This document shows, in pieces, positions 14,491-23,901 of a stretch of DNA of 39,736 nucleotides; the stretch's first letter is position 1, and each line of letters begins with the position of its first letter. This DNA comes from a virus. The translations under genes were made by a program, and so were the position numbers. The DNA is taken from positions 1 to 39,736 of the IMG/VR virus record IMGVR_UViG_3300047320_000250. One strand, written 5' to 3'. The notes below the pieces were generated by a model. The model saw only the letters and a program-made list of their open reading frames with translations, was not told where the DNA came from and made no database searches.

Positions 14491-15762
14491 CTAGCTCGCG
14501 TTTTTCGCCTCCATCTTCTTCCACTCGCGATCCGTCGCCTGCTTCGCCGTTCTCTCTGTGGCATATAACCACCTCAACCGCCGGGGCTTGCGCTGATCCC
14601 CAACCGTCACCGTCTTCTCTTTCCCGGTCTTCTTGTCGCGGTAGTACGCGATGATCCCCGTAAAGTCCCCTTGGTGCTCTTCGACCAAATCTTCAACGGT
14701 GTCCTCCGGCAGCTTGCTCTCCAGCTCGAGGCTGACGATATAGCCGTTTTCCGCACTGAAGCTGTGCTGCACATTCCCGCCATACCAGATGATCTCGTCA
14801 ATCTCCGACTTCACACCTTGGAGCGTGTAGGTCAGCTCCGGGATCAGATTCGGCCGACCCATGGCCAGGGTATAGCTGAGCGTCGCGCTACCGCGTTGCA
14901 GCCGATTGAACGCGGCCCGGGCGGCGCGTAAGGCGGATTGTCGATCGCTGTAGGTGTGTCGCAAGTCCTTGAGGTTTTCCCCGCCACCAGCGATGGCTTC
15001 TTGTTTCTTGGCGCTGTTCACGTCGTAGAAGTAAGCCCGCACACCGTCATAGCTGTCGCGATCGGCATGCAGGTATCGATGCTGGTCGCCGTCAGCGCGG
15101 GTCAGGGTGATGTGGGGCAGTTCGGTGCCGCTGGCGGTCTTACCGCCGCCCGCCGGCAGACTCAGCAGGCAACCAGCCTTGACGGTGACCACCGCATCAA
15201 ACTCTTCACCAATACGGCTGAGCAGGTTGGCATCGGACTCATTGGCCTGGTCGAGCTGCAAGATGGGCAATCCGTCCAGGGCATTGGCGATGGTCGCGGT
15301 CAGGCCATTGCCCAGGGCGATGTCACCCAACACGTCACCGAGTGTGGTGTTGCTCCAGCTGCGTTCACGTTTGGTCTTCAACCCCTTGCGCAGGTCCGCC
15401 GAACGGGCGCGGATGCTCAGTACATCGGGCGCGCCGCTGTGTTCGGTTTCGTCGACGGTGTAGGTGCCTTTGTCGACCAGGCCGGTGTCGCTCCAGCCGA
15501 GCCATAGCCGGATCACCGCACCCGTGGGCGGGATGGCCAGCAGGCCGTCGTGGTCGCTGAGGGTGAGGCTGAGTTGGTCGGCCTCGATGCCGCGGTTGTC
15601 GGTCAGGTCCAGGCTCATCAGCCGCGGGCTGATCAACTGGGCAATGTCATTGCCATCGACGGTGATGCGGAATGCCGGTACCGGGTAGGCGGCATCCCGT
15701 CGAAAGCGCTCGGCGCTGTCGCTCAGGTAACCGGTGACGCGGGAGAGGGTGGCATCGATCAC
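14491..15762 (-). CDS. D: Tail protein D (hub / late control protein)
   Basis: A 423-aa homologue of P2 gpD, the baseplate hub that caps the tail tube. It has the expected opening (FRITVDGNDIAQLISPRLMSLDLTDN), the DQLSLTLSDHDG-type strand and the conserved GGGENLKDLRHTYSD segment near residue 260. The start overlaps the stop of U (ATGA). It is the last gene of the FI-to-D late unit. A degraded partial copy lies at 11868-12180. Confidence 0.92.
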   Translation of the reverse strand: MIDATLSRVTGYLSDSAERFRRDAAYPVPAFRITVDGNDIAQLISPRLMSLDLTDNRGIEADQLSLTLSDHDGLLAIPPTGAVIRLWLGWSDTGLVDKGTYTVDETEHSGAPDVLSIRARSADLRKGLKTKRERSWSNTTLGDVLGDIALGNGLTATIANALDGLPILQLDQANESDANLLSRIGEEFDAVVTVKAGCLLSLPAGGGKTASGTELPHITLTRADGDQHRYLHADRDSYDGVRAYFYDVNSAKKQEAIAGGGENLKDLRHTYSDRQSALRAARAAFNRLQRGSATLSYTLAMGRPNLIPELTYTLQGVKSEIDEIIWYGGNVQHSFSAENGYIVSLELESKLPEDTVEDLVEEHQGDFTGIIAYYRDKKTGKEKTVTVGDQRKPRRLRWLYATERTAKQATDREWKKMEAKNAS

Positions 15763-16199
15763 AGCAGCGATCTCATGATGCCAACGCCCGCGCGGGTGCC
15801 GGCGCCGATCAGGTCGATGCGGTCGTCGTCGATGCGCTTGAGGGTGAGGGTGAACTCAATGCGCCGTGGCGTGCCGTCGCGGAAGAAAATCGTCTTGGTT
15901 TCACTCAGGCTTTCGATGATCCACAGCCCATAAATCCGGCCGCTGCCTTCGACCATGGGCCAGGCCTTGCCGGTGTTGGCCATCAGGCGCAGGGCGTCGA
16001 GGCTGAGGGCGCTGCCGGCCAGTTCGGGCAGGATGATGCCGGGGAGGGTGATGGCGTCGTCTCCACGACCGGTGAACTGCCTGGCCGGTGCCGCGCCGAC
16101 GCGGTTGTTGCTGGCGTGGCGCCATTCGGTTTGGCGTTGCAGCTCCTGGTAGGCGGCAGTGGAGAGGCTGAAGACGAACATGCCGAGGGCCAGCATCAT
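15759..16199 (-). CDS. U: Tail protein U
   Basis: A 146-aa homologue of P2 gpU, the tail terminator protein. It starts MMLALGMFVFSLSTAAYQELQRQ and contains WPMVEGSGRIYGLWIIESLSE, both characteristic of the family. Two adjacent ATG codons are possible starts, with GGAG upstream. It lies between T and D as in P2. Confidence 0.92.
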   Translation of the reverse strand: MMLALGMFVFSLSTAAYQELQRQTEWRHASNNRVGAAPARQFTGRGDDAITLPGIILPELAGSALSLDALRLMANTGKAWPMVEGSGRIYGLWIIESLSETKTIFFRDGTPRRIEFTLTLKRIDDDRIDLIGAGTRAGVGIMRSLL

Positions 16200-16205
16200 G
16201 GTTGT

Positions 16206-18917
16206 TTACTCCAGGTCCGACAATCTGCTGCGCGTGCGGGCGCCTTTTTCGCGCTCGATGCGGGTGAGCTCGGTGCGCACGGCACGGGCAATGGCGTGTG
16301 CATCCATGCCGGGGGCGGGATGAATGTTGATTTCATAGTTGTCGTGGCTGTCGTAGGCCGGCGAAGTCATGCTGCTGATCGGCGGTCGGTCATCGATGGC
16401 CAGGGCAGGCATGGAAGCCGCGCCGAGTGCCAGGGTTCCGGCAGCGGTGAGTTGTTTGCCCATGTGGGCGATGGCGTTGAGTGGGCCTTTTGCAGCACCT
16501 TCCAGGCCGAGAGTCAGGCCTGCCATGGTGAAACCACCCAGCTCGGCAAACACCCGTGAGGGGCTATGGATATCGAGTTTTTCCTTGAACCAGCCAATGG
16601 TCGAATCACCGATTGAGGTGATGGCGCTCTTGATCTGACCCATGCCGGCAAACAGCCCGTTAGCCAGGCCGTTGACGATCATGTTGCCGAACTCGGTAAA
16701 GCGGCTGGGCAGATCCACGCCCAGGTAACTCAGTACGCCGGCGAACGCCTGATAGATCAATCCAATGGGGCTGAAGTTGGCCAGTGTCGTGAGGATGCCG
16801 CCGATTCCGCTGTTGAACCCGGCTTTGATTTCGGCCCAGGCGCTGGTGAAGTACAGCTTTACCGCGTCCCAGTTTTGGTAAATCAGGTAGGCCGCGCCGG
16901 CGAGGGCGGTCAAGGCCAGGCCAATAGGGTTGAGCATCAGCGCGCGGCCGATCATGAGCAGGGCCTTGCCGACAAAGGGCAACACGGTTTTACCGAGCTT
17001 CCATAGGAGTCCTATCAAACTGGGCAGTCGTATGCCCAGTTGAGCGAACACCAAGCGCAGGGCGGCGAAGGGCAGTAGCACGCTCGCCACGGTCACTAGG
17101 AGTCCACCGATGGCCATGGTCAGGCCGGCCACAATGGCGACGGTTTTGACCAGCCCCGAAACGAGTCCGGGGTTTTCCCGGGCCCATGTTTTAACGCCGC
17201 GAACGATGTCGATGACCGACTGCACTAACCCCCGCAGCGGGCCATCCTGCTGCTCTTGCAGTTCGATACCCAGATCTTGCCAGGCACTGCCGAGGGTAGT
17301 CAGGTCACCCTTGAGATTGTCGGCCATCACCTTGGACGTTTTGGCTGCTTCGCCTTGGGTCTCACGCAGAGTTGCAATGAGTTTTTGCAGCTCGCCGATC
17401 CCGGCTTGTTCGACCAGTTGCGCCATACCCTTGACCGCCTCTTCACCGGCGATGGCGTTGAACAATCCACCTTTTTTTGCGCTGCCCAGATTTTTGGTTT
17501 TGTCGTAGATCTCTTTGAGGATGTCGGGCATTTGCCGCAGATTGCCGTTCGCGTCTGCGGTTTTGATGTTGAGTTGTTCAAGGGCCTTTTGCGCGGCTTT
17601 GGGTGGTGCGGCCAAGCGGTTCATGATGGAGCTGAGCGCGGTACCGCCCATGCTGCCCTGTAACCCGGCGTCCCCCAATTTGCCGGCCATGGCGGCCGCC
17701 ACTTCCAATTCGACGCCGTAGGTTTTCGCCATGGGTGCGGCATATTTCATGGTGTCGCCGAGCATCTGCAGGTTGGTATTGGATCGCGTGAAGGTGCCCA
17801 CCAATACATCGCCCAGTCGGTCCATCTGATCGGCCGACATGCCCAAACCGGACATGATGTTTGAGGCGATGTCGGCCGTCTGCGCAAGGTCAGCGCCACC
17901 GGCTGCCGCAAGGTCGAGCATGCCGGGCATCGCGGCCTTGATGGCCTTAGGGTCGAACCCCGCCATGCCGAGAAATCCTTGGGCATCGGCAGCCTGGCCA
18001 GCGGTGAACATTGTCGAACCGCCTAGTTCACGGGCTTGATTGCGCAACGCATCAAGTTGCGCGGCCTTCTCTGGATCGTCCTTGTCCAGTCGAGTAATGG
18101 CCTGTACCCGACTCATGCTGGCATCGAATTCCAGACTTGGTGCAAGAACACGCGCTCCACCGTAGAGCGCAGCACCACCGGCGGTCATCCCGGCAGCACC
18201 TTTGGCAGCCATCACCTGAGCGCTCTGCTTACTTCGTTGATAGCTTTGATTCGCCTTGTTCAGCGCTTGCAGCTTGGCCTTCTGTTGGTCCATCGAGGTG
18301 TTCAGCAGGTGCTGTTCGTTGCGCAGCTGCCGTACTTTTCGACTCAAGCCATCAGTACCAATGCCGGCTTGATCCAGTTTGGTTTTGTACCGTTCAAGTT
18401 TGCTATGGCTGGCGGTGTGCTGGGTATTCAGTAGACCGAGTTGAGTCTTGGCGGCACGCAGTCGGTCCTGGTACGTCTTGATACTGCTGCTGGATCGTGT
18501 GAATGCCTGTTGGCTTGCTTGCAGCTTGATCTGGGCTTTTTCCAGCTCACGCATGAACCCCGCGCTATCGCCTTTGCCATTGACCAACGCCCTGGAGAGT
18601 TTGTTGTACTGGGTCTGGGCAGCCTTCAGATTGCCCTTGAGGTTGACGTGTGCGGTGCGCTGTTTATTCAGCAGCTCGGTGTTGTCACTGGTTTTACGGT
18701 TCAATTCGCGAAGGGCGCGGCCCTGTTTGACGATCTCGATGTTGGCAAGGCGATAGGCGCTGATGTCGCGTTGTTGTTGATTGAGCTGCGCCGATTGTTC
18801 CCGCGCCGCTTTCAAGGCTTTAGCGGTTGCGGTACTGCCGCCAGCGATGCGCTTGAGCGGCCCGCTGGCTTTATCGATGGCGTTGAGCAGCACCTTGAGC
18901 TTTAAATCATTGGCCAT
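16206..18917 (-). CDS. T: Tail tape measure protein T
   Basis: A 903-aa tape measure, which sets tail length and is ejected during infection. Residues 1-240 are long coiled coil rich in Gln, Lys and Ala. Residues 270-480 match the phage tail tape-measure core (TMFTAGQAADAQGFLGMAGFD, later GGTALSSIMNRL). Hydrophobic segments at about 585-640 and 645-685 could cross a membrane. The start overlaps the end of E' by 11 bases. Confidence 0.92.
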   Translation of the reverse strand: MANDLKLKVLLNAIDKASGPLKRIAGGSTATAKALKAAREQSAQLNQQQRDISAYRLANIEIVKQGRALRELNRKTSDNTELLNKQRTAHVNLKGNLKAAQTQYNKLSRALVNGKGDSAGFMRELEKAQIKLQASQQAFTRSSSSIKTYQDRLRAAKTQLGLLNTQHTASHSKLERYKTKLDQAGIGTDGLSRKVRQLRNEQHLLNTSMDQQKAKLQALNKANQSYQRSKQSAQVMAAKGAAGMTAGGAALYGGARVLAPSLEFDASMSRVQAITRLDKDDPEKAAQLDALRNQARELGGSTMFTAGQAADAQGFLGMAGFDPKAIKAAMPGMLDLAAAGGADLAQTADIASNIMSGLGMSADQMDRLGDVLVGTFTRSNTNLQMLGDTMKYAAPMAKTYGVELEVAAAMAGKLGDAGLQGSMGGTALSSIMNRLAAPPKAAQKALEQLNIKTADANGNLRQMPDILKEIYDKTKNLGSAKKGGLFNAIAGEEAVKGMAQLVEQAGIGELQKLIATLRETQGEAAKTSKVMADNLKGDLTTLGSAWQDLGIELQEQQDGPLRGLVQSVIDIVRGVKTWARENPGLVSGLVKTVAIVAGLTMAIGGLLVTVASVLLPFAALRLVFAQLGIRLPSLIGLLWKLGKTVLPFVGKALLMIGRALMLNPIGLALTALAGAAYLIYQNWDAVKLYFTSAWAEIKAGFNSGIGGILTTLANFSPIGLIYQAFAGVLSYLGVDLPSRFTEFGNMIVNGLANGLFAGMGQIKSAITSIGDSTIGWFKEKLDIHSPSRVFAELGGFTMAGLTLGLEGAAKGPLNAIAHMGKQLTAAGTLALGAASMPALAIDDRPPISSMTSPAYDSHDNYEINIHPAPGMDAHAIARAVRTELTRIEREKGARTRSRLSDLE

Positions 18918-19083
18918 CAGTGGAACTCCGCACCCTGGCGCGCTCGCGCCAGTTCATCAGTTCTTGCAGGCCCAGCTGGTCCATGTCAGCTGGCGCCCAG
19001 TGAAAAACCACGGCCAAGTCGGCCATGGCGTCCTCTACGCATCGAGGGATGCATCCGTTTTCGCCGACTTCTGCAACAAAAAA
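18907..19083 (-). CDS. E': Tail protein E' frame (read by -1 frameshift from E)
   Basis: This frame carries FFVAEVGENGC... to WRERARVRSSTDGQ, the GpE+E' extension found in all P2-like tails. It is entered from E by a -1 shift at T-TTT-TTG, the same heptamer used in P2. The open frame extends a few codons upstream of the slip site but has no plausible start of its own. E and E-E' act as tail assembly chaperones that coat the tape measure. Confidence 0.88.
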   Translation of the reverse strand, partial: FFVAEVGENGCIPRCVEDAMADLAVVFHWAPADMDQLGLQELMNWRERARVRSSTDGQ

Positions 19084-19364
19084 CCGGCAATCTTGCTGCC
19101 GCACGCGAGCAAGTCGGCCGGGTCCATGCCGGCGGCTTCCGGCGCGGTAATGCCCGGGCTGGTGATGCGCGGCAGGATCTTGATCAGGGTGGTCACATCC
19201 ATGTTCAGCAGTTCGACCAACTGGATGCCGCGTAGCTCGCCGGAGGTGGGTTTACGCAGGGTCAGGCTGGTGAAGTAGCTCTTGCCGCGAACGATGGGCG
19301 TATCCAGGTGCACGGTGTTGTCGTCGACCGGAGGCAGTGTTTCGACGGTGTCTTCAGGCTTCAT
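19035..19364 (-). CDS. E: Tail assembly chaperone E
   Basis: A 109-aa homologue of P2 gpE. The body LTLRKPTSGELRGIQLVELL and IKILPRITSPGITA is typical of the family. It contains the slippery stretch GGT-TTT-TTG (slip site at 19083-19077), where some ribosomes shift to the E' frame and make a longer protein ending at 18907. The zero-frame product ends DASLDA at 19035. Confidence 0.9.
   Translation of the reverse strand: MKPEDTVETLPPVDDNTVHLDTPIVRGKSYFTSLTLRKPTSGELRGIQLVELLNMDVTTLIKILPRITSPGITAPEAAGMDPADLLACGSKIAGFLLQKSAKTDASLDA
19077..19083 (-). promoter_or_regulatory. Programmed -1 frameshift heptamer in E
   Basis: The minus strand reads T-TTT-TTG in the E frame as GGT TTT TTG. Slipping back one base joins I-A-G-F to F-V-A-E-V. 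The overlap of the two frames and the heptamer match the shift described for P2 gene E. Confidence 0.88.
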
Positions 19365-19418
19365 ATGTGGCTCCAGATTTCAAGGTTGGCCGGTCTCGGT
19401 TGAGCGCGGCGGGATGGG

Positions 19419-19934
19419 TCAAATGCCGAGGGCGGCGCGCTGTTTTTCCAGCATGTCGACGCCGTTGACCTTCTCGATGAAGTTGAGCAAATCGATCTCG
19501 ATGATTTCCTCGTTGTCGACGATCAACTTGTAGTAGGTGCAGGTGGTGGTGATCGCATGCTCGGTGTCTTCTCCCGGTGCTGCGTCGCCCATCTCGATGG
19601 TTTCGTGACGGCCACGCAGGACGACCTCCACGGTGCTGACTTCACCGGTGTCGTCCTGCTGGAACGGGCCGGAGAAGCGCAGGCCAATGCCGGCGGCGTT
19701 GACGGCGCCGAACTGGCGCAGGGAAATCAGGTCCAGGCCGCCGGTCTTCCATTCGAACTGGATGCCGTCGTCGGAGAAGCCCAGGTCAACCTTGACCGGG
19801 CCGTTCATGCCGCCGCCGCGATAGGCTTCCATCTTGCGACCGAGCGGGGGCAGGGTGACTGACTTCACCACGCCGACGTAGCTGTGGGCGTCGTTGAACA
19901 GGTTGAGGTTTTTCAGTTTGCGAGGCAGGGCCAT
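19419..19934 (-). CDS. FII: Major tail tube protein FII
   Basis: A 171-aa homologue of P2 FII. It has the family opening (MALPRKLKNLNLFNDAHSY), GVVKSVTLPPLGRKMEAYRGGG and the central HETIEMGD segment. It forms the inner tube of the contractile tail. It follows FI by 23 bp in the same late unit. Confidence 0.95.
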   Translation of the reverse strand: MALPRKLKNLNLFNDAHSYVGVVKSVTLPPLGRKMEAYRGGGMNGPVKVDLGFSDDGIQFEWKTGGLDLISLRQFGAVNAAGIGLRFSGPFQQDDTGEVSTVEVVLRGRHETIEMGDAAPGEDTEHAITTTCTYYKLIVDNEEIIEIDLLNFIEKVNGVDMLEKQRAALGI

Positions 19935-19957
19935 GGCGGTGTTCTCCGGTACACGGG

Positions 19958-21127
19958 TCAGCTATTGATCTTGTTGGCGAAGTTGATCAGGTAGCGGTCA
20001 GTGATGCGCTGCCGCAGGGTGAGGTCTTCGAGCGGTGGCACTGGCGTGTAGTCGTAGTCGAGGAACAACTTGCCGGCCTTGAGGGTGTCCTTGTCGTTGA
20101 TGTCTTCCGGGTACCAGCAACTGCCGCCAATCAGGTAACCGGCGGCGACCAGCTCGCGAAACTTGGCGTTGATGCTCTCGATCATGTCGCGCACCAGGGA
20201 GGCGTGCATCGGCTTGTCGATGGCCCACATCTGCGCCTCGGCCATGGTGTCGGCGAGGATCTGCGCGGTGCGGGTGTAGTTCTCGAAGGCGAACAGCGGA
20301 TCGTCGCTGCAAGTTCGGCTGCCCCAGAAGCGGAAGCCGCTCTCGTTGATCAGCGTGGTGACTTCGTTGCTGTTGAGGTAGTTGGCATCTGTGGCCGGGT
20401 TTTGCAGATCCCAGAACACGTCGGCGCTGATCCCGGTGACGCCGTTGACCGCCACGTTGGACAGGGTCTTGTGCCAGCCCACTTCCTGGTCAATTTTGGC
20501 TCGCAGGCCCAGGGCGCGGGCGACGGCCGAAGCGTTAACGGTGGCGTCGGTCACGGTGTCCCAATTCTGGAAATCCGGCCAGATCACCATCACTTCACGG
20601 GCGCCGAAGTTCTCGCGGTAGGCGACCGCTTCCTCTTTGGTCTTGCAGTCCCAGGCACTGACGTAGTTGAAGGCGCGCAGCTGCTGGCCGATGCTGACCA
20701 GGGCGGTGGCCACCGGCTGACTGTCGAGACCTGGCACGCCGAGGATACGCGGCACCATGCCGACTTTGGCCTTGGCGGCGAGCAGGGCTTTCATGCCGGT
20801 GTATTTGCCGTCGGCGGTGGTGGTGCCGATCAGGGCGCTGGTGGTCTCCGCCTCTGTGGCACCTTCCTTGACCCGCACGACGATGGTGTAGGGTTTGGTC
20901 TGGTCGGCGATGGCTTGCAGGCTCACCGCCAGGGTGCCATTCACGCCGGCTTTGCCGACAGCGGTCTGCACGTTGGTTAACAGCACCGGGGTGTCGAGCG
21001 GGAAGACGGCGGCGTCGGCATCGTCGGCGGTGCAGACCAGGCCGATGACTGCGGTGGGGATGGTGCGGATGGGGCGGGTGCCGTCGTTGAGTTCGAGCAC
21101 CCGCACGCCGTGAAGATAATCGGCCAT
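19958..21127 (-). CDS. FI: Major tail sheath protein FI
   Basis: A 389-aa homologue of P2 FI, the contractile sheath subunit. It starts MADYLHGVRVLELNDGTRPI and ends with the TLRQRITDRYLINFANKI handshake region. AGG lies eight bases before the ATG. It is the first gene of the FI-FII-E-T-U-D unit. Its late promoter (palindrome 21205-21223, -10 at 21170-21165) predicts a leader of roughly 30 nt. Confidence 0.96.
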   Translation of the reverse strand: MADYLHGVRVLELNDGTRPIRTIPTAVIGLVCTADDADAAVFPLDTPVLLTNVQTAVGKAGVNGTLAVSLQAIADQTKPYTIVVRVKEGATEAETTSALIGTTTADGKYTGMKALLAAKAKVGMVPRILGVPGLDSQPVATALVSIGQQLRAFNYVSAWDCKTKEEAVAYRENFGAREVMVIWPDFQNWDTVTDATVNASAVARALGLRAKIDQEVGWHKTLSNVAVNGVTGISADVFWDLQNPATDANYLNSNEVTTLINESGFRFWGSRTCSDDPLFAFENYTRTAQILADTMAEAQMWAIDKPMHASLVRDMIESINAKFRELVAAGYLIGGSCWYPEDINDKDTLKAGKLFLDYDYTPVPPLEDLTLRQRITDRYLINFANKINS

Positions 21128-21164
21128 GGGTTTTGCCTGTGCAGTGATTGGGATGACAGTGCAC

Positions 21165-21223
21165 AGGCTGCCGCGCGTGTGTTGGTTGGGCGAGCGCCTG
21201 GGGTTGTACAGAAACTCACTACA
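21165..21223 (-). promoter_or_regulatory. Late promoter of FI (Ogr-type site)
   Basis: TGTA (21205-21208), 11 bases, TACA (21220-21223) form the palindrome shared with the V and O/P upstream regions. On the minus strand CAGCCT (21170-21165) lies 44-49 bases from the palindrome centre, the same distance as in the other late promoters. P2 Ogr binds TGT-N12-ACA near -55; here the spacer is one base longer. Confidence 0.72.
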
Positions 21224-21256
21224 GTGCGACTGGACAAAAATTGCTTGGATAGGGCG

Positions 21257-21682
21257 TCATGAGCGAGGAGGCATGAGCCAAATAGGAGGGATTGGACGAT
21301 GATCCACAAGCGGGAATTCAGCGCCTTGCGGCCAGTCGCGTAACACTCGGCGGTAAGCCTGCAATTCGCGATAGTGCTCACCCGTAAGCGTGGTCGCGAT
21401 ACCTTCCTCGAGCTCGTCACGGTGCCGAGCCACGACGCCATCAGTTACCAAAAGCAGGGTGTCTCGCCATACCCGTTCTATTTCAGCCAATTGCTCAACG
21501 GGCAACGCTGGCCGCTCAATTAACGACGGCGGGCAAGTGGAAAAGTCGATGATTTTCCCCGCAACCTGTCCTTCCAGGTACAACAGGTGCTCATCTGATG
21601 TCAGGGGGTGTGCGTCCTCCGGCAGCGGATTGATACGATCATCCAAAAAGCACTGTTGCGAACAGCTTGAATAAACAGCCAT
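21257..21682 (-). CDS. Tail fibre assembly / tail chaperone protein
   Basis: A 141-aa protein with the pattern of small chaperones encoded after tail fibres in Pseudomonas phages: EIERVWRDTLLLVTDGVVARH, then YRELQAYRRVLRDWPQGAEFP. It takes the place of P2 gene G. It probably helps fold or attach the fibre encoded just upstream at 21737-23287. An N-terminal CSQQC pair is odd but of unclear meaning. Confidence 0.78.
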   Translation of the reverse strand: MAVYSSCSQQCFLDDRINPLPEDAHPLTSDEHLLYLEGQVAGKIIDFSTCPPSLIERPALPVEQLAEIERVWRDTLLLVTDGVVARHRDELEEGIATTLTGEHYRELQAYRRVLRDWPQGAEFPLVDHRPIPPIWLMPPRS

Positions 21683-21736
21683 TTTTCATCCCTTATGAAT
21701 TTGAGCCAGCAACACTCGCTCGTTTGGTCTCGACAG

Positions 21737-23287
21737 CTAGAAGCCAATGGCGAGGTAGTTGTGACCGTTACCGGTGCCGGTCGCATTCCAGACAAAACTG
21801 CTCAGCGAATTTGCGCTTGCGCAGGCGTAGCCCATCGAGTTCGAACCCGCCGTGTAGCCTTGGGAAATCACAACTGTGGCAAACGCAGTGGGAAACGCGA
21901 TTGGTAATGATGTGGTCACATCACCGGCTGTTGCTACTGGGGTCTGGCCCCATTGAAGAATCAGCCCGCTCGGCAACTTCTGCCAGCCACTGGTGCCCAG
22001 AGAGGCGCCGAATGGTCGGGTTTTGCCTTGCACGCCGGTGCCTGTTAGCAACCACCGGCCGGTGCCGATGTATAAGCAATCCACGTAGCTGTCTGGTGGA
22101 ATCGAGCGAGTCGTTGCTGACCACGTACCGTCGATGTTTTCCTGCATTTTGTCCGAGCCTTGAATCGCCAGGCCCAAGCTGGTGACACCCCAATTCTGCA
22201 CACGAACGTTAACGCCTAATGGCAAGTTGTTGGCGGTGGAGTCGGGAAGGCTGTACGAATTTGCTGTTGCGCCAGAACAATGGACCACCCCACCCACATG
22301 GGAAACAATCCCGAGCAACGCACCACTGAACGAGAGAAAACCGGCGTATTGGAGTCCGCGAGCCTGAAGCGCCGCCATGGTGGCGATCTTGGTGCTCACG
22401 TCAAACCGGGCCGGCGTCGGAGCGGTCGGGGTGCCCATGAATGCCGGGGAGTTGATCGGCGCCAACCCCTGCGTAATGTTCTGGAACGTCAGGGCCGTGG
22501 TGCCCACGACAATCACTCCGTCGGTGACGAGTTGCCAACGGGTGTCCGCTTGCGTGGCACCTTGCTCCACCGAAACCAGCAGCGCTGAGCTGACTTTTGC
22601 ATGGGTGTCGGCATCCGGCGCACGAGGCCAAGCACCTGCGGCCGCGACATACAGCCCATTGTCCTTGGCAGACGTTTGGTTCTTGACCAATACCCGGTCG
22701 CCGGCGACCAGGGCGATACCGTCGAGGGTCTTGAGGTCTGTCAGCGTGATGTTGGCTGTGGTGGCCACCCGCACAGACTGCTTGCTGTCGAGTTTATTCA
22801 GCTCCTCCAAGACCTTGGAGTCGACGTAGGCACGGGTCGCGAGGACCACGCTGGGGTCGATCTTCAGTTCGACGTTGCTGGAGTTGCTGACGATCATGTT
22901 CATGCGCACGACTTGCGTACGGCCTGAACCTTGATTGAGTAACGGCTTGAACGAGGGGGCGCAGTTGGCGACGGCGATCATGTCGCCGTCCGAGTCGTAC
23001 AGGCTGATTTCGCGAATCCACCAGCCGCCGACGTTTTCCGGGATCACCTGTTCCGCGACGATGACGGCGGCGTTCGCGGGGTCGACCTTGAGCTGGTTCA
23101 GCGGTGCTCGGCGGCGTTCATTGATGAGCCTGGTTTGTGTGGCTGATGGGATCGGGTCAGTTCCATTGGCATCACCGACGCCCATGTGGGTGATTTGCCA
23201 CGGGATACCCAGGGCATCGGCGTTCGCCTGTTTGGCGACCCCGATGTTGGTGAGGATGGCGAAAAACTGCGAGTTCTGGTCGATCAT
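21737..23287 (-). CDS. H: Tail fibre protein (H-like)
   Basis: A 516-aa fibre. Residues 1-160 match the P2 gpH-type N-terminus that docks on the baseplate (DQNSQFFAILTNIGVAKQA, MGVGDANGTDPIP, GWWIREISLYDSDGDMIAVA). Residues 160-280 hold two strand-rich repeats (VRVATTANITL, DGLYVAAAGAWPRA). The end, RPFGASLGTSGWQKLPSGLILQWG with NYLAIGF at the C-terminus, is a receptor-binding domain of the kind seen in R-type pyocin and P2-like fibres. It sets host range. It overlaps I by four bases. Confidence 0.9.
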   Translation of the reverse strand: MIDQNSQFFAILTNIGVAKQANADALGIPWQITHMGVGDANGTDPIPSATQTRLINERRRAPLNQLKVDPANAAVIVAEQVIPENVGGWWIREISLYDSDGDMIAVANCAPSFKPLLNQGSGRTQVVRMNMIVSNSSNVELKIDPSVVLATRAYVDSKVLEELNKLDSKQSVRVATTANITLTDLKTLDGIALVAGDRVLVKNQTSAKDNGLYVAAAGAWPRAPDADTHAKVSSALLVSVEQGATQADTRWQLVTDGVIVVGTTALTFQNITQGLAPINSPAFMGTPTAPTPARFDVSTKIATMAALQARGLQYAGFLSFSGALLGIVSHVGGVVHCSGATANSYSLPDSTANNLPLGVNVRVQNWGVTSLGLAIQGSDKMQENIDGTWSATTRSIPPDSYVDCLYIGTGRWLLTGTGVQGKTRPFGASLGTSGWQKLPSGLILQWGQTPVATAGDVTTSLPIAFPTAFATVVISQGYTAGSNSMGYACASANSLSSFVWNATGTGNGHNYLAIGF

Positions 23288-23901
23288 AGAAATACATCCA
23301 GGGTGTCGATGGTGTGGTCGCGACCGCCTCGGCCCATTACGCCGCTGACTTCGATGTCACGCTGGGCAGGCGGGTAAACGCTGATTTCGTCGCCCTCATA
23401 CAGGGTGGCGCCCAGGTACACACGACCGGTGGTTGCCAGGCTGATGGTCAGGCCAGTGAGATGACGGCTGCGTGGTTTGGCGTCATCGATGAGGAAGCTC
23501 AGTTCCTGGTACATCTCATCAGTGATGCCGGTTTCCAGTACCCCAACCTTCAAGGCGAAGGTGCCGGGGACGCCTTCGGGATGAGTCTGAAACCACTCAA
23601 CCACCTCGATCAGGTATCCAAGCGGCTCGACCACGCGGCGCAGGGCGCCGATGGTGCCTTTGCGTGAGTGGATGTAGTACGCCGAGCGAATGGCGGCGCG
23701 CTTGGTGGCTTCGCTCCACTGGGTATCCCATCGGTCCACGGAAAAAGCCCAGGCCAGATAGGGCAGCATTTCGAGGGGGCATTGCGATGGGCTCCAGAGT
23801 TGGCGCAGGGGGATGGGCGTGCGTTGAATCTGCGACAGCGCCTCGGCCGCCAAACGCTCCAGCTGGGTGGCATTACGCGGTAAAAGCGAAACGCTGCCCA
23901 T
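23284..23901 (-). CDS. I: Baseplate protein I
   Basis: A 205-aa homologue of P2 gpI: LLPRNATQLERLAAEALSQI, then LPYLAWAFSVDRWDTQWSE and the HSRKGTIGALRRVVEPLGY segment. It joins the tail fibre to the baseplate wedge. Starts in a TAATG overlap with J and ends in an ATGA overlap with the fibre gene. Confidence 0.94.
   Translation of the reverse strand: MGSVSLLPRNATQLERLAAEALSQIQRTPIPLRQLWSPSQCPLEMLPYLAWAFSVDRWDTQWSEATKRAAIRSAYYIHSRKGTIGALRRVVEPLGYLIEVVEWFQTHPEGVPGTFALKVGVLETGITDEMYQELSFLIDDAKPRSRHLTGLTISLATTGRVYLGATLYEGDEISVYPPAQRDIEVSGVMGRGGRDHTIDTLDVFL

Noticed and set aside
20204-20980. 258-aa plus-strand frame opposite the sheath gene
   Set aside because: Gly/Asp/His-rich shadow of FI, which is a clear homologue on the other strand.
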